From: Actinomycetes bacterium
Lineage (GTDB): Bacteria > Actinomycetota > Actinomycetes > Propionibacteriales > Propionibacteriaceae
DNA length: 48,137 nucleotides
Direction: 5' to 3'
Assembly: GCA_021781735.1 (NCBI GenBank)
Contig: JAJXWF010000006.1
Coordinates: 1-48,137 of the forward strand
How positions within the stretch are numbered: the first letter of the stretch is position 1; every line of letters begins with the position of its first letter. A model generated the notes under the pieces. It made no database searches, was not told where the DNA came from, and worked only from the letters and a program-made list of their open reading frames with translations. Shown piece by piece: positions 14,482 through 23,078 of this stretch. The position numbers and the translations under genes are program-made.

Positions 14482-15590
14482 CGTGCGTCTCCCATCAGTG
14501 AGCGGCTGAAGCGGACGTCGCCCTCGACGAAGTCGCGCAGGTCGGTGGCGGAGTTGCGGAACATCACGGTGCGGTCGATGCCCATGCCGAACGCGAAACC
14601 CGAGTAGATCTCGGTGTCGATGCCCGCGGACGCCAGCACCCGCGGATTGACGACACCACACCCTCCCCATTCGATCCAGCCCTCGCTGCGGCACGTGCGG
14701 CAGGGGTTGTCGGGATCGCCGACGCTCGCGCCATGACACACGAAGCACTTGAGGTCGATCTCGGCGCTCGGCTCGGTGAACGGGAAGAAGTGCGGACGCA
14801 GCCGGGTCTCGACCCCGTCGCCGAACAGCGACCGCGCGAGGTGGTCGAGGCTGCCCTTGAGGTGAGCCATCGAGATGCCCTTGTCGACGACCAGCCCCTC
14901 GAGCTGGTGGAACACCGGCAGGTGGGTGGCGTCGTACTCGTCGGCCCGGTAGACCTTGCCGGGGCAGACCACGTAGACCGGCAGGTCACGCGCCAGCAGC
15001 GCCCGTGCCTGCACCGGCGAGGTGTGCGTGCGCATCAGCGTGTGATTCTGGGTCGGTTCGACGAAAAGAGTGTCGGACAACCACCGGGCGGGGTGGTCGG
15101 GGGTGAAATTCAGCGCGTCGAAGTTGAGCCATTCGGCCTCGAGCTCTGGCCCCTCGGCGATCTCCCAGCCGAGGTCGAGGAACACGTCGCACATCATGTC
15201 CATCATCGCCGTGATCGGATGCACCGCCCCCTGGGGTGCCAGTGCGACCGGCAGGGTGACGTCGACCGTCTCGGCGATCAGCGCGGCGTCGAGTTCGGCG
15301 GCAGCGAGGGCCTCCTGGCGCTCGGCGATCGCCCCGCCCAGCAGTCCTCGGGCCCGACCGACACGCTGGCCGGCGTCCTTGCGCGCCTGCGGAGGCAGCG
15401 CGCCGATCTCCCGGTTGGCGAGCGCCAGCGGCGAACGATCACCGCTGTGGGCGATCCGCACCGCCTTGAGTTCGGCGGTGGTCCGTGCGGCCGCGATCGC
15501 CGCGAGTGCCTCATCGACCATCGCCTGCACATGGTCGTCGTCCAGCGGCGACACCTGCACGGGATCGTAGTTCGTGTTCGGCCCACTCAT
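14478..15590 (-). CDS. pheS: Phenylalanyl-tRNA synthetase alpha subunit
   Basis: HTSPVQAR, GKVYRADEYDATHLPVFHQLEG, FGMGIDRTVMFR motifs; start MSGPNTNYD. Confidence 0.97.
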   Translation of the reverse strand: MSGPNTNYDPVQVSPLDDDHVQAMVDEALAAIAAARTTAELKAVRIAHSGDRSPLALANREIGALPPQARKDAGQRVGRARGLLGGAIAERQEALAAAELDAALIAETVDVTLPVALAPQGAVHPITAMMDMMCDVFLDLGWEIAEGPELEAEWLNFDALNFTPDHPARWLSDTLFVEPTQNHTLMRTHTSPVQARALLARDLPVYVVCPGKVYRADEYDATHLPVFHQLEGLVVDKGISMAHLKGSLDHLARSLFGDGVETRLRPHFFPFTEPSAEIDLKCFVCHGASVGDPDNPCRTCRSEGWIEWGGCGVVNPRVLASAGIDTEIYSGFAFGMGIDRTVMFRNSATDLRDFVEGDVRFSRSLMGDAR

Positions 15591-15788
15591 GGGGTCCTCC
15601 TCAGAGTTCCGGGATCGGCCGGGGCGTGCGGGGGCGGGTTGCGGCCACCGCGCCGCAGGCCAGTTTAGGGACGGCACCGGGACGGCGGCGACCCCGGGCG
15701 GGGGCCCGGACAGGGCGCCGCGGAGGTCGACAGCCGGGATCCCCCGGTCGGGACCGCGGGCTCGGCGCGGGAATCGGATCGATCGCGC

Positions 15789-15845
15789 TCACACCCCACG
15801 GCCGGTGTCCGGCCGGGGGCGGGGAAATCGGCGACCCGTCAGCAT
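15789..15845 (-). other. Candidate leaderless upstream mini-ORF of pheST (MLTGRRFPRPRPDTGRGV*)
   Basis: TAGCCT (-10-like, 15853-15858) + 7 nt + ATG at 15845; UUU Phe codon just before a strong hairpin (15794-15819) encoded in the mini-ORF. Confidence 0.4.
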
Positions 15846-15900
15846 GGCGACGAGGCTATCAGGGCAGGCAGCGGTGCGACGGCCGACACTGGGCTGGCCG

Positions 15901-16698
15901 TCAGTCGTGCGAACGGCCGGCGTGCTGCTCGGCGGCGGTGGTGTAGAGGCAGATCGCGGCCGCGGTGGACAGGTTGAGCGACTCGGCCCGGCCCCACATC
16001 GGGATGCCGACGACGCGGTCGGCCAGGGCACGATCAGCCTCGGGAAGGCCCCAGGCCTCATTGCCCATCACCCAGGCGACCGCCCCCCGCAGGCCGCCCG
16101 AGGCGGCCAGGTCGTCCAATCGGTCGCCTCCCCCGGCGGCCGCGAGCACCGCGCATCCCCGGGACCGAGCCCAGGCGACGGCGTCGGCGAGATCGACACC
16201 CACGACCACGGGCAGGTGGAACAGGCTGCCGACGCTCGCGCGGACGGTCTTCCCGTTGTGGATGTCGACGGAGCCCTTGGTGAACACGACGGCGTCGGCG
16301 CCGAAAGCATCGGCGCAGCGGATGACCGTCCCCGCGTTACCGGGATCGCGGATCTGGGCGCAGATCACGACCAGCCTCGGGTCGGGCACGTCATCGAGGC
16401 CGGTCGTCTCGCGGAGGCACACCGCGACGATTCCTTGAGGGGTGACCGCGTCGCTGAGCCCGGCGAGGTCGGACGCGTGCACCTGCCAGCATCGCCCAGG
16501 GTCCGCCATCGCGAGCAGCTCGGCGTGACGGTCGGGATCCTCGACGAGCACGGCCCGCACGATGTCGGGACGCCGCAACGCCTCGCGCACCGCCTGGGCG
16601 CCCTCGACGAGGAACTCCCCCGTCTCGTCACGGCCCTTGCGCGTGGTGAGCTTGCGGGCGGCTCGATACTGGGCGCGGCTCAACTGGGACAACGCCAT
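15901..16698 (-). CDS. SpoU/TrmH-family RNA methyltransferase
   Basis: VVICAQIRDPGNAGTVIRCADAFGADAVVF, VMGNEAWGLPE, VGIPMWGRAESLNLSTAAAICLY motifs. Confidence 0.93.
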   Translation of the reverse strand: MALSQLSRAQYRAARKLTTRKGRDETGEFLVEGAQAVREALRRPDIVRAVLVEDPDRHAELLAMADPGRCWQVHASDLAGLSDAVTPQGIVAVCLRETTGLDDVPDPRLVVICAQIRDPGNAGTVIRCADAFGADAVVFTKGSVDIHNGKTVRASVGSLFHLPVVVGVDLADAVAWARSRGCAVLAAAGGGDRLDDLAASGGLRGAVAWVMGNEAWGLPEADRALADRVVGIPMWGRAESLNLSTAAAICLYTTAAEQHAGRSHD

Positions 16699-16923
16699 GC
16701 CGACAGAATAGAGGGCCCGCAGCGACGCGGCGCCGTCAACCCACCCGCAGGGCGGGCTCCGGTGCCCGTTCATCAGCCACGCCCTCGCGACCGCCGTGTC
16801 GGCATCGTCCCAGCGGGCACGGCAGGTCGCCGGCGACGGGCAAGGGCGCCGCGACCGGAGTCGTGACGCCCTTCTCGATGTGGTGAGGTGTCGGGCCGGT
16901 GATCGTCCGGCCGGACGGTTCGC

Positions 16924-17505
16924 TCAGGCGGCAGCCCCGGCGACGACGCCCTTGTTCCCCTTGAATCCGATGAATCCGAGGACGCCGAGGGCGACACCGA
17001 CGATCATCAGGATGATTCCCGCCCACAGGGCGATGGTGCCGACGGTCCACCAGGCGTAGGCCGTGAGCAGCATGCTGCGCAGCGCGTCACCCTGGAACAG
17101 GGTGTTCTTGATACCGGTCAGCTTGTTGTAGGCGGCCATGTCGGTCGCCGACGCGGTACCCGCGGTGATCTGCGGGTTGGCCTTGGCCATCGCGCTGGCC
17201 TCGGTGCCGATCTCGGAGTAGCTCTTGCCGCCGCTGGCGGCCATCATGTGCTCGTGGATGAAGTACTCGCTGTAGGCGTAGGCCTGCGGCCCGGTGGTCA
17301 TCTGCTCACCGGCGTACTGGGTCAGGTGATCCTTCATGACCTGTTCGGTCAGCGCGGCACCACTCGGCATGGTGATCTTCTGGCTGCTGAGCTGGTCACT
17401 CACGAATGTGTGAGCCCACGTGCCCGCGTAGGTGATCGCGATCCCGGCCACGAGCGCCACGACGCCGACGATCTTCAGCAGCGTGCGGTAGACGGACTTC
17501 TGCAT
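16924..17505 (-). CDS. Small membrane protein of unknown function, two predicted TM regions (MQKSVYRTLLKIVGVVALVAG...)
   Basis: ORF with N-terminal TM and C-terminal TM, GGGGGG RBS upstream of ATG at 17505. Confidence 0.75.
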   Translation of the reverse strand: MQKSVYRTLLKIVGVVALVAGIAITYAGTWAHTFVSDQLSSQKITMPSGAALTEQVMKDHLTQYAGEQMTTGPQAYAYSEYFIHEHMMAASGGKSYSEIGTEASAMAKANPQITAGTASATDMAAYNKLTGIKNTLFQGDALRSMLLTAYAWWTVGTIALWAGIILMIVGVALGVLGFIGFKGNKGVVAGAAA

Positions 17506-17687
17506 CTGGGTTCCCCCCTGGGAATCGGGGCCGGACCAGCTGTTTCGACCGTCCGGCCGTGTTGACTCCTTCACCATACGACGCCCGGGAATGCGCACTT
17601 AGGGGGGGTCCCTTTATTGCTTCCGTGCCCGTTGCGCAAGGGGGGTTCGAGTCCCGGTGAGACGGCGGCCGAACCGGGGCCCGCCGC

Positions 17688-18254
17688 TCAGTCGCCCTCG
17701 CGGGATCCGGAAGTGGGATCGCTCTCGGCGCTCCGCTGCCACGTCGGGCTCGGATCCGAGGAACCGGCTGACCACTCGGACGGGGCGGGGGTGTCCGAGG
17801 TCCACGGGTGATCCGGGGTTTCGGGCGATTCGGCCCGGTCGGGGGTCTCCGGCGACTCGGCCCTGGCCGGCATTTCCGAGGTCTCGACGGCCTCGGAGGT
17901 CTGCGTCGACTCGACCATGTCGGGCATGACCCGGATCGACGGGCGGGCACTCCCGACGTCGTGGCGACCCGGCGTCTCGGAGGTGGACGGCGTCTCGACC
18001 GACTCGGTCGGGGTGGCGCTCGTCGCCTCGCTGGTCTCGGGGGCGCTCCGGTCGCCGAGTTCCGGAGAGCTCGGGTCGCTGCTGGCACTGTCGAGGAACG
18101 ACGGGGAGCCGCTGGCCGCCGCGACGGGCTGGCTGCTCAGCCGGCCACCCAGGAAGCCGTGGGGAGACGCGCCCGCGTAGACGACTGCCACTCCCGCCAC
18201 GAGCGGGACGACGCCGGCGATCTTGAGAAGCGTGGTGTTGGTGGGCTTGCGCAT
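17688..18254 (-). CDS. Small membrane-anchored Ser/Thr/Pro/Glu-rich protein of unknown function
   Basis: N-terminal TM (MRKPTNTTLLKIAGVVPLVAGVAVVYAG) homologous to that of the preceding gene; low-complexity tail. Confidence 0.65.
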   Translation of the reverse strand: MRKPTNTTLLKIAGVVPLVAGVAVVYAGASPHGFLGGRLSSQPVAAASGSPSFLDSASSDPSSPELGDRSAPETSEATSATPTESVETPSTSETPGRHDVGSARPSIRVMPDMVESTQTSEAVETSEMPARAESPETPDRAESPETPDHPWTSDTPAPSEWSAGSSDPSPTWQRSAESDPTSGSREGD

Positions 18255-18317
18255 GTGGGGTCCCTTGGGGAGGAGGGGCTGGACCGCTGGGGTGGGCGCC
18301 CAGCGGAGACGACGGAC

Positions 18318-18333
18318 CTACCCTAGGGGGTAG
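18318..18333. promoter_or_regulatory. Palindrome CTACCCTAGGGGGTAG, resembling a CsoR-family operator
   Basis: Inverted CTACCC/GGGTAG, minus strand CTACCCCCTAGGGTAG, 64 bp upstream of the 18254 start. Confidence 0.35.
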
Positions 18334-18394
18334 CATTTCCGCACCGCAAGAGGGTGTTCTAATCGTTGACCCGGTGTTCGTATCCCGGGAATGT

Positions 18395-18434
18395 GGATCG
18401 CCCGCGGGTGGAGGGTTCCACTCGCGGGCGATCC
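18395..18434 (-). terminator. Hairpin downstream of rplT, 12-bp perfect outer stem, no U-tract
   Basis: GGATCGCCCGCG ... CGCGGGCGATCC with an inner GTGGA/TCCAC stem. Confidence 0.75.
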
Positions 18435-18448
18435 GGATGTCCGCCTGG

Positions 18449-18814
18449 TCAGGAGGCGGCCACCTGGTTGGTGCGGGCCACCTCGACCAGGGCGGTGAAA
18501 GCCGTCGGATCGGTGACGGCGAGATCGGCGAGGATCTTGCGGTCGACCTCGACACCGGCATTCTTCAGGCCGTTGATGAAGCGGTTGTAGGTCATGCCCT
18601 CGGCGCGGCAGGCAGCGTTGATGCGCTGGATCCACAGGCTGCGGAAATCGCCCTTGCGGTCACGGCGGTGATCGTAGGCGTAGGCCATCGAGTGGAGCAT
18701 CTGCTCCTTGGCCTTGCGGTACAGGCGCGAACGCTGACCGCGATAGCCGGACGCGAGTTCGAGAACCTCGCGGCGCTTCTTCTGCGCATTCACAGAACGC
18801 TTGACGCGTGCCAT
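18449..18814 (-). CDS. rplT: 50S ribosomal protein L20
   Basis: [33 protein letters not shown]. Confidence 0.99.
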   Translation of the reverse strand: MARVKRSVNAQKKRREVLELASGYRGQRSRLYRKAKEQMLHSMAYAYDHRRDRKGDFRSLWIQRINAACRAEGMTYNRFINGLKNAGVEVDRKILADLAVTDPTAFTALVEVARTNQVAAS

Positions 18815-18888
18815 GGTCTATCTCCTTGAACTTGACGGGACGGCGGCGGCCGTCGCCCCGGGACTGGCTGGCCGGGTTCGGCTACGGA

Positions 18889-19095
18889 TCACTTGCCCTT
18901 GTACTTGCCGAGCAGCTTGCGGACCTTGCGGGCGTCCCCACCGGTGAGGATCTCGACGCCTTGGAGTCGGCGCATGCGCTTGGAGGGCTTGTGCTCGTTC
19001 AGGTGCGTGGTGCCGGCCTGCTTGTGCGCGAGCTTCCCGCTGCCGGTGCGGGTGACACGCTTCTTCATCCCGGAGTGGGTCTTCATCTTCGGCAT
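18889..19095 (-). CDS. rpmI: 50S ribosomal protein L35
   Basis: MPKMKTHSGMKKRVTRTGSGKL. Confidence 0.98.
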   Translation of the reverse strand: MPKMKTHSGMKKRVTRTGSGKLAHKQAGTTHLNEHKPSKRMRRLQGVEILTGGDARKVRKLLGKYKGK

Positions 19096-19214
19096 GATGC
19101 CGCTCCTTCTATCGTTGGCTCCCCCGAGATGCCCGTGGGAGTTGCTGTGGCAGCCTGACGGCTGGGGTGTGACGGGAGGCCACTGGCCGGTTCGGTCCCG
19201 GGGATCGCCGACCC

Positions 19215-19898
19215 TCAGAGATCGACGTCGGGATCCAGATTGTCGGCCGGACCGCGCTTCTTCTTCGATGTGGTCTTGTGCGACGCCCGATACTGGGCTT
19301 CCAACTCGCGCTCGGACTCCTGGGCGGCAGCGCGCTCGGCCATCCGGCGGTCACGCTCGGCCTTCTCGTCAGCTCGCGCCTCGGTCTTCTTGCGGGTGGG
19401 CCCGAGAACCATGAGCATGTTCCGCCCGTCGAGCTTGGGAGCCGACTCGATGAAGCCGAACTCCTCGACGTCGCCGGCCAGACGCTTGAGCAGGTTCGCT
19501 CCCAGTTCGGGCTTCGACTGCTCCCGGCCCCGGAACATGATGGTGATCTTCACCTTGTCGCCACCCTTGAGGAAGCGCACGACGTGACCCTTCTTGGTCT
19601 CGTAGTCGTGCTCGTCGATCTTGGGCCGCAACTTCATTTCCTTGATGACCGTGTTCGTCTGGTTACGACGCGACTCACGAGCCTTCTGCGCGTTCTCGTA
19701 CTTGAACTTGCCGTAGTCCATGAGCTTGACGACCGGCGGGCGAGCGGCCGCGGCCACCTCGACGAGATCGAGATCGTGCTCACGAGCCAGTTGCAGGGCC
19801 TGTTCGATCCGGACGATGCCCACCTGCTCGCCGTTGGGGCCGACGAGCCGGACCTCGGGCACGCGGATCCGATCGTTGATGCGCGGTTCAGTGCTGAT
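19215..19898 (-). CDS. infC: Translation initiation factor IF-3; AUC start proposed at 19898 (the called ORF starts at 19862)
   Basis: Conserved IF3 N-terminus (I)[26 protein letters not shown] is only complete from ATC at 19896-19898, preceded by GGGAGGACAC. Confidence 0.95.
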   Translation of the reverse strand: MSTEPRINDRIRVPEVRLVGPNGEQVGIVRIEQALQLAREHDLDLVEVAAAARPPVVKLMDYGKFKYENAQKARESRRNQTNTVIKEMKLRPKIDEHDYETKKGHVVRFLKGGDKVKITIMFRGREQSKPELGANLLKRLAGDVEEFGFIESAPKLDGRNMLMVLGPTRKKTEARADEKAERDRRMAERAAAQESERELEAQYRASHKTTSKKKRGPADNLDPDVDL

Positions 19899-19945
19899 GT
19901 GTCCTCCCGGGACTTGTATTGACAGAGGCGACGATCGGAAACGTC

Positions 19946-19973
19946 AAAAGGCCTCCGCCACACGGCGAAGGCC
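19946..19973 (-). terminator. Intrinsic terminator-like hairpin in the infC leader (possible attenuator)
   Basis: Minus strand GGCCTTCGCC-GTGT-GGCGGAGGCC-TTTT: 10-bp stem with one G-U pair, then a T run, 48 nt upstream of the infC start. Confidence 0.7.
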
Positions 19974-20007
19974 TGACCAGCGATTGCGCGCACGCCACCC
20001 GGAGGTG

Positions 20008-20025
20008 CCACGCCCTCAGGCGTGG
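20008..20025 (-). ncRNA. Second hairpin of the infC leader (CCACGCC-TGAG-GGCGTGG)
   Basis: 7-bp perfect stem and 4-nt loop upstream of the terminator-like hairpin. Confidence 0.45.
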
Positions 20026-20182
20026 AATCATCGACCCGGCAGGAACCCACCAAACTTCGTGGCCCCGCTCGGGTGGGAGGCCAGGACCTCCACTTCGGCG
20101 GATCGGCACGTGAGACGTCCGATCGATCCCCCTCAGTCTAGGCGACGACGACCGATCGGACCAATCGGGCCCCGCCCGGCGA

Positions 20183-20689
20183 TCACTTGATGCCGCGGCG
20201 GCGCAGGATCTCCTCGATCTCGGCGTCGTCGGAGTCGGACGGGGGCGTGGCCGTGGCGGTGGCACTCTTCGCGGCGGGCTCGACGGACGTGCCGACGCCC
20301 GGGTTCGCCGGGCCGGGAACGGGGGCCGGGCTGGACGCCGTCTGAGCGGCCCGAAGCTTCTCCCGGCGCTGCCTGGCCTCGGCCCGCGACACCGGACTCA
20401 TGGCGCTGCCGATGATCAAGACGAGCAGGCCCGCGCCACCGATGCAGGCCCCGACCAGCCGCACGGTGTCGAACGGGGTTTGACGCACCCACCGGACCGT
20501 GGCGCGGACCCAGGCGAGCACGAGATCGAGGAATCCGACGATCCACAGGGCCCCGATGATGAGGGCGAGCCCGATCCCGTGAAGCAGGGCGCGCACGCTG
20601 CGGCTGCGTCCCCACCGGATCGCGGTGACGGCGAGCACCACTACGATGAGGCCGATGGCCCCCAGGACGACGATCAACTGGTCGCTCAT
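20183..20689 (-). CDS. Membrane protein of unknown function, C-terminal Pro/Ala-rich tail
   Basis: ORF with predicted TM segments (MSDQLIVVLGAIGLIVVVLAVTAI...) and charged C-terminus DDAEIEEILRRRGIK. Confidence 0.7.
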   Translation of the reverse strand: MSDQLIVVLGAIGLIVVVLAVTAIRWGRSRSVRALLHGIGLALIIGALWIVGFLDLVLAWVRATVRWVRQTPFDTVRLVGACIGGAGLLVLIIGSAMSPVSRAEARQRREKLRAAQTASSPAPVPGPANPGVGTSVEPAAKSATATATPPSDSDDAEIEEILRRRGIK

Positions 20690-20734
20690 GCGCCCCACTG
20701 TGCCACACGCGCACCAGGCACCGACGGAGACGCC

Positions 20735-21238
20735 GTGAACGACACCCAGCGGCGCCTCGCCGACGTCGGACGCCGCTGGGCCGACGATCACGGAGACCCC
20801 GACAAGTCCGTGCGGGCCGCTCTGGCGGGCGTCCGCGACGCCGTGAGCTACCTGCGAGCGGTGGCGGCGCTGTGCGCCAGCCGGCTGCTGCTGCCGATCA
20901 TCGCCGACCGTGACGACGCCGGCGGCGGCCCCGACCCCGACCGACACGCCGAGATGGCAGCGGTCAGCCTGCGCGGCGCCGACGGCCGGTTGGCCCTGCT
21001 CGCGTTCACCGGGGTGGACGCCGTCACTGCGTGGAACCGCGACGCACGCCCCGTGCCCGGGACCCTCGACGACGTGGCGGCGACCGTCGCCGAGGCGGGC
21101 TCGGACGTGCTGCTGATCGACGTGGCCGGGCCGTCGCCGCTCGAAATCGGCCCCGATCTGCTCGAACACCTGGCCGCAGGTCGCCGTCTCGTCGAACTCT
21201 CCCCGGGCGAGTTCGGATGGCTCGCAGTACCCCGGTGA
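20735..21238 (+). CDS. SseB N-terminal domain-like protein
   Basis: SseB-like region (LLLPIIADRDD..EMAAVSLRGADGRLALLAFTGVDAVTAWNRDARPVPGTLDDVA); GTG start at 20735. Confidence 0.75.
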   Translation: MNDTQRRLADVGRRWADDHGDPDKSVRAALAGVRDAVSYLRAVAALCASRLLLPIIADRDDAGGGPDPDRHAEMAAVSLRGADGRLALLAFTGVDAVTAWNRDARPVPGTLDDVAATVAEAGSDVLLIDVAGPSPLEIGPDLLEHLAAGRRLVELSPGEFGWLAVPR

Positions 21239-21258
21239 GCCGCCGAGGCTCGGTCGGG

Positions 21259-21720
21259 TCAGGACTGCTTGTAGCGACGCACCATCGCCCGCAGCTGGGC
21301 GAGGTGCTCATCGGCCCGGTCGCCCTCGGCCCGCTGGACGGCCAGGACCATGTGCGCGGCGCCGTCCTGCTCGTCGTCGACCAACTGCAGGTGCACCCAC
21401 GAGTCGCCCGGGGCCATCACGAAGTCGTCGACCTGATCCCAGCCGTAGTGGTTCACCTGCACCGCATTGCGGATGGTGACCCCATCCGGGCCGACGCTCA
21501 CCTTGCTGAGCCCGATGCCCATGACCACCGCGACGATGACAACCAGGAAGAACACGATCGTCGCGATCTGCGGCCAGGTCCACTCGGACCGGGCGATCGG
21601 ATCCATCCCGATCCACAACGCGGCGCATCCGCCGACGAGGACCACCGACACGACCGAGCCGGTGATCAGGACCGGCAGCGAGCGCAGCGTCAGCGTCTCG
21701 GGAGCGGGGGCGGCGCTCAT
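21259..21720 (-). CDS. Membrane protein with PH-like C-terminal domain
   Basis: Two TM segments followed by GPDGVTIRNAVQVNHYGWDQVDDFVMAPG. Confidence 0.65.
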   Translation of the reverse strand: MSAAPAPETLTLRSLPVLITGSVVSVVLVGGCAALWIGMDPIARSEWTWPQIATIVFFLVVIVAVVMGIGLSKVSVGPDGVTIRNAVQVNHYGWDQVDDFVMAPGDSWVHLQLVDDEQDGAAHMVLAVQRAEGDRADEHLAQLRAMVRRYKQS

Positions 21721-21793
21721 CGGATACTCCACATCATGGGTGTTCCTCCAGTGGTCGGCGTCCGGCGGGCGCCGGACGACCGGATGCTCGGGG

Positions 21794-22657
21794 TCAGAGG
21801 CGGCAGGCGGCGATGTCGGTGACCAGGATCGCTCGCGCGCCGGCCTCCCAGAGATCGTCCATGAGCTGCTGGGCGCTGCGCCGGGGCACCATCGCCCGCA
21901 CCGCGTGCCAGCCCTGCTTGGCGAGCCCCGACACGGTGGGCCCCTCGAGCCCCGGGGTGAGCCGGGTGGTGGCCTCGAGGTTCGACTCGTGCACGTCGTA
22001 GTCGATCATCACGTAGTTGCGGGCGACGAGGACGCCGTCGAGGCGGTGCCGGAGCTGCCCGAGGCCGGGCATGGCGTCGCCGCCGCGGCGTTGGATGAGG
22101 ATGCCCTCGGATTCGAGGATCGGCTCGCCGAACAGTTCGAGCCCGGCACGGCGCAGCGTGGTGCCGGTCTCGACGACATCGGCGATCGCGTCGGCGACGC
22201 CGAGCCGGATCGACGACTCGACTGCGCCGTCGAGCCGGATGAGCCGGGCGGTGACACCGTGCGCGGCAAGGTAGCCCTGGAGCAGCCCCGGATAGGACGT
22301 GGCGATCCGGCGTCCGTCGAGGTCGGACAGCGTCATCGACGCGCCCCCGGGCGCGGCGAACCGGAACCGGGTGGCCCCGAAGCCGAGAGCCATGACCTCA
22401 TCGGCGTTGGCGCCGGAGTCGATGAGCATGTCGCGACCGGTCAGACCGAGATCGAGGGTGCCCTCCCCCACGTACACCGCGATGTCACGGGGACGCAGGT
22501 AATAGAACTCGACCCCGTTGGCCTCGTCGTAGAGGACAAGGTCCTTGAGGTCGCTGCGCTGGCGGTAGCCCGCCTCGCGGAGCATGGTGGTGGCGTGGTC
22601 GGCGAGCGAGCCCTTGTTGGGGACCGCGACCTTCAGCGGCGTGCGATCAGGTGCCAT
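21794..22657 (-). CDS. hisG: ATP phosphoribosyltransferase
   Basis: LKVAVPNKGSLADHA, GRDMLIDSG, ADVVETGTTLRRAGLELFG. Confidence 0.95.
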   Translation of the reverse strand: MAPDRTPLKVAVPNKGSLADHATTMLREAGYRQRSDLKDLVLYDEANGVEFYYLRPRDIAVYVGEGTLDLGLTGRDMLIDSGANADEVMALGFGATRFRFAAPGGASMTLSDLDGRRIATSYPGLLQGYLAAHGVTARLIRLDGAVESSIRLGVADAIADVVETGTTLRRAGLELFGEPILESEGILIQRRGGDAMPGLGQLRHRLDGVLVARNYVMIDYDVHESNLEATTRLTPGLEGPTVSGLAKQGWHAVRAMVPRRSAQQLMDDLWEAGARAILVTDIAACRL

Positions 22658-22704
22658 GACTGGATCCGTTTCGGGTGTCGGGTGAGGGCGGTCGGGAGCG
22701 CCGC

Positions 22705-22971
22705 TCACAGATGCCGGTACACGTCGTCGAGGCCGAGGTCGAGCGCGACCATCAGCACCTGCACGTGGTAGAGCAGCTGGCTGATCTCCAGGGCGGCGTC
22801 GTCACGGGTCTCGTGCTCGGCCGCCATCCACACCTCGGCGGCCTCCTCGACGATCTTCTTGCCGATCGCGTGGACGCCGGCGTCGAGCCGCGCGACCGTT
22901 CCGGAGCCGTCGGGCCGGTTGCGGGCGATCTCACCGAGTTCGGCGAACAGGTCTTCGAAGGTCTTGCTCAC
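22705..22971 (-). CDS. hisE: Phosphoribosyl-ATP pyrophosphatase
   Basis: [37 protein letters not shown]. Confidence 0.95.
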   Translation of the reverse strand: MSKTFEDLFAELGEIARNRPDGSGTVARLDAGVHAIGKKIVEEAAEVWMAAEHETRDDAALEISQLLYHVQVLMVALDLGLDDVYRHL

Positions 22972-23078
22972 CGGGCAGAGCCTACCGTCACCTGTGCAGC
23001 GTCCGTCTCATCGCCCGTGCCCGCGAACACCTCCGCGAGCACGCCCCTGCGGTGGACCCGGAGGTCCCCGACCCGCAG

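Noticed and set aside
17636-17662. tRNA T-loop-like string GGGGGGTTCGAGTCCCGGTGAG
   Set aside because: The T-stem pairs for only about 3 bp, and no acceptor, D-arm or anticodon arm could be folded around it. Could at most be a degenerate tRNA remnant or chance.
17614-18561. 315-aa minus-strand ORF overlapping the low-complexity membrane protein in another frame
   Set aside because: Arg/Pro-rich shadow frame; the 17688-18254 frame has a TM anchor homologous to its neighbour and a proper start.
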